A stretch of DNA of 64,000 bases, from assembly GCA_049366695.1 (NCBI GenBank), contig JBMNCR010000066.1, positions 15,724 to 79,723 of the forward strand, read 5' to 3'. How positions within the stretch are numbered: position 1 is the stretch's first letter; each line of letters starts with the position of its first letter. The stretch is from JBMNCR01 sp049366695 (GTDB lineage Bacteria; Bacillota; Clostridia; Eubacteriales; Alkalibacteraceae). The notes under the pieces are model-generated. The model was not told the origin of the DNA. It saw nothing but the letters and a program-made list of their open reading frames with translations, and did no database searches. This document shows positions 44,824-52,240 of this stretch, piece after piece. The translations under genes were made by a program, and so were the position numbers.

Positions 44824-45549
44824 ATGAGTTATTCTTATAAAGAAGAAAATGAGATGATAATTAAATATCTGCCATTAGTTAAGAGAGTAGTAGGGAGAAT
44901 AGAAGTAAACTCTTGGGAATATGAACTAGATGACCTTATAAGCATAGGTGTCATAGGTTTAATGGATGCCATAAAAAGGTATGATTATTCTAAATCCGTT
45001 CCATTTGAAGCATATGCTACATTACGTATTAAAGGAACTGTGATAGACCAATTGAGAAAATCTGGGAAAGTATCACGAGATAGAATAGCAAAATTAAATA
45101 AGTATTACTATGCAAAAGAAAAGTTAGAACAAAAACTTATGAGAAAACCTAAGGAATACGAAATTTGTGAAGAACTTGTTATAGGAGAAAAAGAACTTAA
45201 TAAATTACATGAAACTGTTCATTATCTTTCAAAAATTTCATTTGAATCAGCTGTTTTTAATCATAATGGGAACGATATTCATTTGATTGATATAGTGAAA
45301 GATGATAAAACTACCTTGCCTGAAGAAGATTATATCAAAAAAGAGGAACGGCATATATTATTAGAAAGTATTAAAAAATTAAATGATAGAGAAAAGACAA
45401 TTTTGAATTTATATTATGTTGAAGAATTAACATTGAAAGAGATTGCTTATATAATGGAAATATCAATTCCAAGGGTATCGCAAATACATGGTAAAATATT
45501 AATGAAATTAAAGGAAATTATAGAACCTATGATTCGAGGTAAAGTGTAA
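44824..45549 (+). CDS. fliA: Flagellar RNA polymerase sigma factor (FliA/SigD, WhiG family)
   Basis: A 241-residue sigma factor with region 2 (LVKRVVGRIEVNSWEYELDDLISIGVIGLMDAIKRYD, TLRIKGTVIDQLRKSGKVSRD), region 3 and region 4 (LNDREKTILNLYYVEELTLKEIAYIMEISIPRVSQIHGKIL). It recognises TAAA-N14/15-GCCGATAA-type promoters, visible upstream of flgM, flagellin and the chemoreceptor, and is inhibited by FlgM (15501). Confidence 0.96.
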   Translation: MSYSYKEENEMIIKYLPLVKRVVGRIEVNSWEYELDDLISIGVIGLMDAIKRYDYSKSVPFEAYATLRIKGTVIDQLRKSGKVSRDRIAKLNKYYYAKEKLEQKLMRKPKEYEICEELVIGEKELNKLHETVHYLSKISFESAVFNHNGNDIHLIDIVKDDKTTLPEEDYIKKEERHILLESIKKLNDREKTILNLYYVEELTLKEIAYIMEISIPRVSQIHGKILMKLKEIIEPMIRGKV

Positions 45550-45550
45550 A

Positions 45551-45919
45551 ATGTTTATTTCAATTATGATAATGGGAATGATATTAATAGGTATTGGATT
45601 ATTTAAAAATAAAAAAAACAAAAGTGTAAACTTGGAAACTGATAATAATGAATTATTGCAATTAAAAAGAAGAATAGATAATATTGAACAAGTTTATTTT
45701 GAAAACAGTTTAAAAGAAAAGACTGTAGAAATCAATAGTAGTACAAATATGTTACATGATTATAATACATTTGCTTCTACTAATCTTTTAGAGAAATTTG
45801 AAATGATATGCGAATATGAAAGCAAAGACTATAGTATTAATGAAATTAGTAAGTTGCTTAATATGAATAAAGGGGAGGTATTATTATTAAAAAATTTATA
45901 CAAAAATTATCAAAAATAA
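45551..45919 (+). CDS. DUF6115-like membrane protein (YlxL/SwrB position)
   Basis: A 122-residue protein: N-terminal membrane segment (about 1-18), a coiled-coil middle (LLQLKRRIDNIEQVYFEN) and a C-terminal helix-turn-helix-like unit (SINEISKLLNMNKGEVLLLKNLYKNY). The gene after sigD in Bacillus (ylxL, swrB) has this layout and activates flagellar assembly; the match in position is good, the sequence match is loose. The 3' end overlaps a hidden small gene by 34 bases. Confidence 0.75.
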   Translation: MFISIMIMGMILIGIGLFKNKKNKSVNLETDNNELLQLKRRIDNIEQVYFENSLKEKTVEINSSTNMLHDYNTFASTNLLEKFEMICEYESKDYSINEISKLLNMNKGEVLLLKNLYKNYQK

Positions 45920-46092
45920 ATGGGGAAGTAATTATTGCATTTGGAATAGGTTTAATAATATCTGCTTTATTAATGAATATAAACTACTACTATAGGATAA
46001 ATACTAATGTTGAAAAAAATGCTAGGGAACTAGGAATGGTGTATCCAAATGAGGTGAAAATATTTGAAAATAATTATAACCAAGGAGAGTGA
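45886..46092 (+). CDS. Small membrane protein with probable ATT start
   Basis: A 68-residue reading frame easily missed because it has no ATG, GTG or TTG start: an in-frame TAA lies at 45868, and only ATT codons (45880, 45883, 45886) follow the strong GGGGAGG at 45872-45878. From ATT 45886 the protein begins with a basic stretch KKFIQKLSK, has one membrane segment (about 14-34, EVIIAFGIGLIISALLM) and a soluble end with ARELGMVYPNEVKIF. The first ATG (45973) would delete the membrane segment and has no ribosome site. It fills the gap between the DUF6115-like gene and flgF. Function is unknown. Confidence 0.7.
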   Translation: MKKFIQKLSKINGEVIIAFGIGLIISALLMNINYYYRINTNVEKNARELGMVYPNEVKIFENNYNQGE

Positions 46093-46097
46093 AGTAA

Positions 46098-46856
46098 ATG
46101 ATTAGAAGTTTATATACAACTCGAAGATATATGAATGTATTACAAAAAAAACAGGAAAATACATCTTCAAATATTGCTAATGTAAATACATATGGTTACA
46201 AATTTCAAAATGTTATTCATAGTACCTTGGAATCGCAAGATTTGATTAATTATTCAGGCGGTAATAATATTAATGAAAAACAACATTTAGGGGAATACAC
46301 TTTTGGCAATCAAATTGATGAGGTATATAGTAATTATGTACAAGGTAATTTAATTGAAACGCATCAAGATAAGGATTTTGCAATAAATGGAGAAGGTTTT
46401 TTTGCTGTTCAGCTAGAAGATGGAAAAATAGGATTTACGAGGAACGGAAATTTTAAATTAAATGAGAATAACCAATTAACCACTATGGAAGGCTATAATG
46501 TACTTGGTGTGGATAATAATGATGAAATAAGTTATATAACATTAGATGAATCTGAAGTAGATATTAAAAATACAGGGGATATTACTGGTACAAATTTAAA
46601 ATTAATAGTAGTGGGATTTGAAGATGAAAATTCTCTGAAAAAGTACGGTGATACTATATATACTACAGATGAAAATCAAATAAATATTATTCAGGGTAAT
46701 ATTCAACAAGGTTTTTTGGAGGCATCTAATGTAAGTCTAGTAAGTGAAATGGTTAAAATGATTGAGATATCTAGAGAATTTGAATCAAATCAAAAAGTAT
46801 TACAAAGTAGTAATGAGACACTAAGTAAAGCAGTCAATGAAGTTGGAAAGGTGTAG
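46098..46856 (+). CDS. flgF: Flagellar rod protein FlgF (FlhO-like)
   Basis: A 252-residue FlgF/FlgG-family rod protein: N-terminal IRSLYTTRRYMNVLQKKQENTSSNIANVNTYGYK, mid-region DFAINGEGFFAVQ and C-terminal EASNVSLVSEMVKMIEISREFESNQKVLQSSNETL. It precedes a second family member, as flhO-flhP do in Bacillus; I use flgF for the first gene. GGAGAG precedes the ATG. Confidence 0.88.
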   Translation: MIRSLYTTRRYMNVLQKKQENTSSNIANVNTYGYKFQNVIHSTLESQDLINYSGGNNINEKQHLGEYTFGNQIDEVYSNYVQGNLIETHQDKDFAINGEGFFAVQLEDGKIGFTRNGNFKLNENNQLTTMEGYNVLGVDNNDEISYITLDESEVDIKNTGDITGTNLKLIVVGFEDENSLKKYGDTIYTTDENQINIIQGNIQQGFLEASNVSLVSEMVKMIEISREFESNQKVLQSSNETLSKAVNEVGKV

Positions 46857-46865
46857 GTGAGTAGA

Positions 46866-47642
46866 ATGTATAATATTTTGAGTGTTGGTAAAAGTGGATT
46901 AAATGCAGTACAAAACAAGATGGATGCAATTTCAGATGATATAGCAAATACTAGTACTGTAGCATATAAGACCAAAAGAATGACCTTTCAAGAATTGTTA
47001 GTAAATAAAATAGAGGATACAGAAGTAATACTTTCAAAAAATACTGATAATCCTTCAATCAGTGCTGGATCAAAAAGTGTAGTAAGTAGCATAAATTTTA
47101 ATCAAGGGATGCTGAGACCTTCGTCAGGAGAATTCCATTTAGCAATAGAAGGTGAAGGGTTCTTTGGCATAAGAGATGAAAATGATAATCTTATGTTGAC
47201 AAGAAATGGAGCGTTTCATATAAACGAAAATAGTACTATTACAAATGATAGTGGATTACCTGTTGATATTAATCAGGAAATACCCTTAGATGAATGGCCA
47301 AATGCAGATGTTTCTATATCGTCAGAAGGAGAAATTACTTATCAATTAGATGGGACTACTGTAAAACTTGGAGAAGTAATTTTATATACTCATGAGAATA
47401 TTGATTCATTAAAATCTCTTGGAGAAGGACAATATGCACCTTCTTTAGATGTCCAATTATATAATTCGAATGATAATCCTGAGATGATGGGAAAAGTCTA
47501 TCAATACACTTTAGAAGCATCAAATGTAGATACAGTTCAAAGTATGGTAGAAATGATAGTAATGCAAAATGCATATAGTGCAAATGCAAAAGCAATTCAA
47601 ACAACAGATGATATAATGTCTATGATAAATAATATCAAATAG
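46866..47642 (+). CDS. flgG: Flagellar distal rod protein FlgG (FlhP-like)
   Basis: A 258-residue rod protein: YNILSVGKSGLNAVQNKMDAISDDIANTSTVAYKTKR, HLAIEGEGFFGI and the C-terminal EASNVDTVQSMVEMIVMQNAYSANAKAIQTTDDIM. ATG 46866 is chosen because AGGTGA (46855-46860) ends 5 bases before it; GTG 46857 is inside that site. It is the last gene of the flagellar operon. Confidence 0.9.
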   Translation: MYNILSVGKSGLNAVQNKMDAISDDIANTSTVAYKTKRMTFQELLVNKIEDTEVILSKNTDNPSISAGSKSVVSSINFNQGMLRPSSGEFHLAIEGEGFFGIRDENDNLMLTRNGAFHINENSTITNDSGLPVDINQEIPLDEWPNADVSISSEGEITYQLDGTTVKLGEVILYTHENIDSLKSLGEGQYAPSLDVQLYNSNDNPEMMGKVYQYTLEASNVDTVQSMVEMIVMQNAYSANAKAIQTTDDIMSMINNIK

Positions 47643-47705
47643 TAATATATTAGGCTCGATAGATTAATATTTACAAATTCAATTATGTTCTGTTCATGTC
47701 ATGAT

Positions 47706-47732
47706 TTACTGTTATGTTTACGTTAACAGTAA
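47706..47732 (+). repeat. Hairpin downstream of flgG
   Basis: TTACTGTTA (47706-47714) and TAACAGTAA (47724-47732) form a 9-bp perfect stem with a 9-base loop and no T-run. It may be part of the operon 3' end or an operator. Confidence 0.4.
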
Positions 47733-47754
47733 GTTAAATGCACATAACAACTAT

Positions 47755-47781
47755 TAAATACATAAAATCAACCTCCGATTA
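47755..47781 (+). promoter_or_regulatory. Sigma-D-like promoter of the chemoreceptor gene
   Basis: TAAA (47755-47758), 15 bases, TCCGATTA (47774-47781) resembles the sigma-D consensus. The -10 element lies in the 5' arm of the hairpin at 47770-47808, and the predicted start (about 47788) falls in its loop. Confidence 0.5.
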
Positions 47782-47811
47782 AGTAGATAAATAACTTAAT
47801 CGGAGGTTTTT
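47770..47811 (+). terminator. Terminator-like hairpin overlapping the chemoreceptor Shine-Dalgarno
   Basis: A 15-bp perfect stem (47770-47784 with 47794-47808), 9-base loop, followed by TTT directly before ATG 47812. The 3' arm contains CGGAGG, the only ribosome site of the chemoreceptor gene. It would terminate the flagellar operon and also hide the ribosome site in any read-through RNA. Confidence 0.75.
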
Positions 47812-49935
47812 ATGTTACAAAATAATAAAAATACATTTAAAGATACATGTCATGATAGTCTTAAAAAACTTCAAAGAATATTTAATCTAAAAAAGAAAAA
47901 AAACAATATTTTAGTAAATAAAAAAGGAATAGGTGAAATTAAAACGAGTATAAAATTTCAAATACTAATTATTTTTTTAGTATCTATCGGAATAGCATGT
48001 TTATTAATTAGTATTATTACTTATCGCCATTCTTCAAATGCTCTATTAAATAAGGTTCAACAAAACTTGAGTACAATAGCATATCAATCAGCAACAAATA
48101 TTTCGTATAAAATTGAAAATGAAAAGAAAAAAACAGAACTCTTAGCAGGTAATTATATTATTAATGATAATACAATAGATAATAATGAAAAACTGAAATT
48201 TCTTAAGTTACAGTCTGATAAGAATGATAGTATTGCGTTATGTGTTTTTGATAATGGACTTGAATATATTTCTTCAAATCTACAGAAATATAACATTAGT
48301 GATAAAGATTTTTTCATCGATGCATTATCAGGTGAAACTCAAATGAGTAATGTCCTAGTAGAAAAAGATAATTCGTTTTTAAAAATGAATATTTACTATT
48401 CTACACCTATCTACGACAAGGAAGAAAACATAAAGGGGGTACTTGTAAATATAAAAGATGCAAAAGAAATTAGTATTTATTTAAAAAGGATAAATATTTC
48501 AGAAGGTAGTAATTGCTATATTATAGACGGGGATGGAAATATTATTGCAGATAAAAAAATACAAAGAGTTATAGATGAAGTGAATCTATATGAAGAAAAT
48601 GTTGAAGATGAAGGTATTAATCTTTTACTTAATGATTTAACAAAAGAAAACGTTGGATATGGATATTATACATTAGAAGAGATACCTACTCTAGTTGGTT
48701 ATTCTTCTATTGAAGGAACTGATTATACATTAATTGTACAATCTCCTGCTACAGAAGTATTAGGGGATATTGAAGATCTTAAAAGAATAACAATAGCAAT
48801 ACTATTGATATCTTTAATAATAATATCAACAATTATCTTAATAATTCTAAATAAAGAATTAAACCCAATTCAGATAATAGCTAAAAATGCACAACAAATT
48901 AGTGAAGGCTATTTATATAAAGAGAATAAAAAGCTAGAAATGAAAAATAATGAAATTGGAATCTTATCTAAAGCTTTTAATATAATGTTAAACAAACTAA
49001 GAGAAATTATGGAAAATTTAAAAGATACCTCCGAAAATATGGATTTAATTTGTGTGGAATTAGACAAGACTTCTAAATTAAATATGGAAAGAAATAAAGA
49101 TATAAATGAAATAATGAATTCTGTAATTCAAGTAAATGAGGATCAAGTAGAAGAAATAAATAAGGGAGTAGAATTATTAAACTTTCTTTCTAGTAATTTA
49201 GATAAAATCCAATTCAATATTGCAGAACTGAGTAATCAATCTAATGAAATTGAGTCATATGTAGATAGTAGCATAGGTATATGTAATAATTTGAATGATG
49301 ATTCAAAGGATTCTATTTCAGCTAGTAATAATATGAGAATATCTTTAAATAAAACATCAGTTAGTGCCAAAAACATAGAATCTAAATTAATAGAGATAAT
49401 AAAAATAACACAACAGATAAATCTTGTATCTATAAATGCTCAGATAGAAGCTGCAAGAATTAAAAATGGCAATACTGGTTTTGACGTAGTAGCAAATGAA
49501 ATAAAAAGCTTATCTGAACAAACTTCAGAATTTACTAAAGAGATTAGTAAAATGGTAAAATATTTAAATATAGATGTAATGATATTAATGAAAAATTTAG
49601 ATATTATTGATACAATTAATATTAAGAATAATAAAGGAACAACAATAAATTTAAATAATTTTATAAATATTCAAAAGGGAATCTTACATGTTAATAATAA
49701 ATTGAATCAAGTTAAAGGTAGTAGTGTGAAAATCAGTAATGAGAAAGATGAAATAATATGCAATTTCAATAGTATATTTAATATGACAAATAAAAATAAA
49801 GAAAAAATAGATAGTATGAAAAGTATTATGGCTGAAAGTAGAAAAATTACTTACATACTAGATGAAAAGTCAATAAAAATAACAGAAGAATCTAAAAAAC
49901 TGAATGAATATAGTAACTTTTTTATCATTAAATAA
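47812..49935 (+). CDS. Methyl-accepting chemotaxis protein with Cache-type sensor
   Basis: A 707-residue transmembrane chemoreceptor. A 48-residue basic cytoplasmic leader precedes TM1 (about 50-70). The external region (70-322) resembles a double-Cache ligand domain (VNIKDAKEISIYL; SNCYIIDGDGNIIAD; VGYSSIEGTDYTLIVQSP). TM2 is at about 325-346, then HAMP and a signalling domain. The hairpin tip is only partly conserved: INLVSINAQIEAARIKNGNTGFDVVANEIKSL versus the usual LLALNAAIEAARAGE. It is the only receptor in the window. The long N-terminal leader and divergent tip are unusual; ligand unknown. Confidence 0.88.
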   Translation: MLQNNKNTFKDTCHDSLKKLQRIFNLKKKKNNILVNKKGIGEIKTSIKFQILIIFLVSIGIACLLISIITYRHSSNALLNKVQQNLSTIAYQSATNISYKIENEKKKTELLAGNYIINDNTIDNNEKLKFLKLQSDKNDSIALCVFDNGLEYISSNLQKYNISDKDFFIDALSGETQMSNVLVEKDNSFLKMNIYYSTPIYDKEENIKGVLVNIKDAKEISIYLKRINISEGSNCYIIDGDGNIIADKKIQRVIDEVNLYEENVEDEGINLLLNDLTKENVGYGYYTLEEIPTLVGYSSIEGTDYTLIVQSPATEVLGDIEDLKRITIAILLISLIIISTIILIILNKELNPIQIIAKNAQQISEGYLYKENKKLEMKNNEIGILSKAFNIMLNKLREIMENLKDTSENMDLICVELDKTSKLNMERNKDINEIMNSVIQVNEDQVEEINKGVELLNFLSSNLDKIQFNIAELSNQSNEIESYVDSSIGICNNLNDDSKDSISASNNMRISLNKTSVSAKNIESKLIEIIKITQQINLVSINAQIEAARIKNGNTGFDVVANEIKSLSEQTSEFTKEISKMVKYLNIDVMILMKNLDIIDTINIKNNKGTTINLNNFINIQKGILHVNNKLNQVKGSSVKISNEKDEIICNFNSIFNMTNKNKEKIDSMKSIMAESRKITYILDEKSIKITEESKKLNEYSNFFIIK

Positions 49936-50062
49936 CATTCAGTTTAAAATCTATTTACATAAAATATATAATATAGTACACTATAAAAGTTGAAATAATC
50001 CTTTACATAAGTATTGAGAGACAGTTAAGGTTTTTATATGATATGTGTGACTTATAATCTTA

Positions 50063-50094
50063 TGCTTTTTATCATTGATAAGAGGCATTTTTTT
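50063..50094 (+). terminator. Rho-independent terminator after the chemoreceptor
   Basis: TGCTTTTTATC (50063-50073) pairs with GATAAGAGGCA (50077-50087) over a 3-base loop, followed by seven T. A TTGACA at 50122-50127 further on could be a -35 box for pyrR, but no good -10 box follows. Confidence 0.8.
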
Positions 50095-50197
50095 AAGAAA
50101 TTAAATTTTATACTAAATTTTTTGACAGACTTTATTTGTCATTATTTTTAGCATCACATCATGTTGTTGATTTCAAAATATCATATAAATTACAATT

Positions 50198-50761
50198 ATG
50201 ATGGGGGTGTTTATCATAGGAAAGATCATAGAGTTGATGGATGAAAAGTCTATTAAAAGGGCTATAACTAGAATATCCCATGAGATAATTGAAAAGAACA
50301 AAGGTGTGAAGGATATAGTATTGTTGGGTATTAAAACCAGAGGTGTTCCTTTGGCACAAAGGATATCAGAGAATATATTCAAATTTGAAGAGAAAAATCT
50401 AAAAGTTAATCTTTTGGATATTACATACTATAGGGATGACTATATACATACAGGACGAATACAGTTAAATAATATTATTACTGTAGATGTAAAAGATAAA
50501 ACTGTTGTACTAATAGACGATGTAATTTACACAGGAAGAACTTGTCGTGCAGCAATGAATGCTGTTATGGATAGTGGTAGACCCAGAAAAGTACAATTAG
50601 CTGTTATGGTAGATAGAGGACACAGGGAATTGCCTATAAGACCTGATTTTATAGGTAAAAATATACCTACTTCTAAAGATGAAATAGTACATGTAATGTT
50701 AAATGAAGTAGACGGTAAAAACAAAGTAATACTGATAAAGAATGAAAAACTAGATAAATGA
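50198..50761 (+). CDS. pyrR: PyrR bifunctional pyrimidine regulator / uracil phosphoribosyltransferase
   Basis: PyrR: RITRISHEIIEKNKG-type beginning (AITRISHEIIEKNKG), LLGIKTRGVPLAQRI, the PRPP loop VVLIDDVIYTGRTCRAAM and VDRGHRELPIRPDFIGKNIPTSK. In Bacillus it binds pyr mRNA with UMP and attenuates transcription. No pyr biosynthesis genes are nearby. The start is doubtful: ATG 50198 has no ribosome site, whereas GGGGGTG (50203-50209) points to ATA at 50216, which would give a protein beginning eight residues before the conserved DE, exactly as I recall for Bacillus subtilis PyrR. ATG 50234 is a further option. Confidence 0.92.
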   Translation: MMGVFIIGKIIELMDEKSIKRAITRISHEIIEKNKGVKDIVLLGIKTRGVPLAQRISENIFKFEEKNLKVNLLDITYYRDDYIHTGRIQLNNIITVDVKDKTVVLIDDVIYTGRTCRAAMNAVMDSGRPRKVQLAVMVDRGHRELPIRPDFIGKNIPTSKDEIVHVMLNEVDGKNKVILIKNEKLDK

Positions 50762-50925
50762 ATTGTCGCCAATAAAAAAGACATCTAATTTTTCTAGCTA
50801 TTATAGATATTTTATTAATCAAAGATATCTCAGTTCCTATTTGGTACAGAGGGAATGTCATACAATTTGGAATATTAGGCAGTATGGAGTAAGTTCAATA
50901 AAGTATTACCTAAAAAATAAAAAAA

Positions 50926-50951
50926 GGTGCTAGATAATAATATCTAGCATC
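50926..50951 (-). terminator. Terminator of the minus-strand DUF1858 gene, possibly bidirectional
   Basis: An 11-bp stem (50926-50936 with 50941-50951) with a 4-base loop. On the minus strand it is followed by a long T-run (complement of 50911-50925), so it ends the DUF1858 transcript; on the plus strand TGAATTTTT follows, which could also stop pyrR transcription. The rest of 50762-50925 shows nothing. Confidence 0.75.
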
Positions 50952-51031
50952 TGAATTTTTCATGATATAATTTCTAGAACATATTAAGTATACAAAAAAC
51001 TTATTTGTTTAAGAAAAAAATGAAATAATAT

Positions 51032-51226
51032 TTAAGCTACAGCAGCATTTAATTCTTTCATTAGTTGTTCAACATCTATACCATGTGCCATAGCACCCTC
51101 TTCAATACTTTCAAATCTAGCTGCCATGCAACCAAAACAGTGCATGCCAAATCTTTGAAATACATCAACAGTCTCTGGAAAATTATTAACGGCACTCATA
51201 ATGTCCATTTCTTTTGTAATTTTCAT
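51032..51226 (-). CDS. DUF1858 domain protein (redox-disulfide-type CxxC)
   Basis: A 64-residue small protein of the DUF1858 / hybrid-cluster-protein-associated disulfide family. Core: MDIMSAVNNFPETVDVFQRFGMHCFGCMAARFESIEEGA, with the CFGC pair. Related domains are linked to nitrosative-stress or iron-sulfur repair proteins, but the role of stand-alone copies is unsettled. ATG 51226 follows GGAGGTGA by 5 bases; an earlier ATG (51241) overlaps this site. Confidence 0.87.
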   Translation of the reverse strand: MKITKEMDIMSAVNNFPETVDVFQRFGMHCFGCMAARFESIEEGAMAHGIDVEQLMKELNAAVA

Positions 51227-51366
51227 CCATTTCACCTCCATAAGTTTATATTATTATATCACAAGATTAATATAATATAAATATTGAAACTTTTTAAAAG
51301 AAAATCTTTCATTAAATAATTATAATCTGTATAATAGTAACAAAGGAAAATTGCAGAGGTGATGTA

Positions 51367-51636
51367 ATGGTTTGCAAAAAAGTGATAATAAAAAATAAAT
51401 CGGGGTTACATGCTAGGCCTGCTTCTGTTTTAGTAAGAATTGCTAATGAGTTTAAGAGTGATATTTATATAAAAAAAGATAGTGCAACTGTTAGTGCTAA
51501 AAGCATAATGGGTGTATTAGTACTTGGTGTTAGTAAAGGTGATGAAATAATAATACAGGCAGATGGATCCGATGAAGTTGAAGCGTTAGAAGCAATCGTA
51601 AAAATGATTAAATTAAAATTTAATGAAGAAGATTAA
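51367..51636 (+). CDS. ptsH: HPr family phosphocarrier protein
   Basis: An 89-residue HPr. The phosphorylatable His is in GLHARPAS and the regulatory Ser (Ser46 type) in SAKSIMGVLVLG, so it may act both in sugar transport and in HPr-kinase/CcpA signalling. GAGGTGATGTA precedes the ATG. It is monocistronic here, unlinked to enzyme I, so a regulatory HPr-like role (Crh-type) cannot be excluded, though the active-site His argues for true HPr. Confidence 0.93.
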   Translation: MVCKKVIIKNKSGLHARPASVLVRIANEFKSDIYIKKDSATVSAKSIMGVLVLGVSKGDEIIIQADGSDEVEALEAIVKMIKLKFNEED

Positions 51637-51746
51637 ATAAGCAAATGTTATTTTATGTTCAATATATGTATTAAAATACAATGATTTAGTTAAATTATTC
51701 TAAATGATTCATAAAAATATTATATACAATAATTTTTAATAGATAT

Positions 51747-51790
51747 AAATCAGAGATAATGTATTCTGGTTTTTATTTATTTTTTTCTTC
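51747..51790 (+). terminator. Rho-independent terminator after ptsH
   Basis: AAATCAGA (51747-51754) pairs with TCTGGTTT (51765-51772) with one G-T pair, followed by a T-rich tract (TTATTTATTTTTTT). Confidence 0.65.
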
Positions 51791-51918
51791 TTATTAGTTT
51801 ATAATATATTTATATAGTGTAAAATGTATTAGAAATAGAGTAACAACGTAGTTAGATATAATATGAATTTTAAATATATTACCATGGATATATATGGTAT
51901 GGTTTATAGGAGGAATAA

Positions 51919-52089
51919 ATGATAGATAAAGAAAAATTAGATAGAATAAATTATTTAGCAAAAAAGAAGAAGGGATTAGGACTAACTGAAATAGAACTTG
52001 AAGAGCAAAAAAAACTAAGAGAAGAGTATTTAAAAAATTTTAGGAAAAGTTTTAGGAAACAATTAGATAATATAGAAATTGTTGATTAA
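51919..52089 (+). CDS. DUF896 (YnzC-like) small protein
   Basis: A 56-residue protein: MIDKEKLDRINYLAKKKKG, LGLTEIELEEQKKLREEYLKNF, RKSFRKQLDNIEIVD. This is the complete YnzC/DUF896 pattern, a tiny helical-hairpin protein widespread in Firmicutes and often SOS- or stress-linked in Bacillus; its function is not known. AGGAGG lies 6 bases before the ATG. A short inverted repeat (TACCAT / ATGGTA near 51880-51899) lies just upstream. Confidence 0.9.
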   Translation: MIDKEKLDRINYLAKKKKGLGLTEIELEEQKKLREEYLKNFRKSFRKQLDNIEIVD

Positions 52090-52240
52090 AACTAAATAAG
52101 TTTAAATATTGTATAAAAAAATATTTCAAGCTAGTTTAAAATTCCAAAAACCGGATGCTTTTAAAAAATTAGAAGTTAACTAATGACATTTAATATATTA
52201 TTTCGACTTAACAATATTACAAATGAAAGGGAGAAAGTAA

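Noticed and set aside
50122..50150. sigma-A promoter for pyrR at TTGACA
   Set aside because: The -35 box is perfect but no acceptable -10 box lies 16-18 bases downstream.
51065..51280. 71-codon plus-strand frame overlapping the DUF1858 gene
   Set aside because: Antisense to a well-supported minus-strand gene with a strong ribosome site and terminator.
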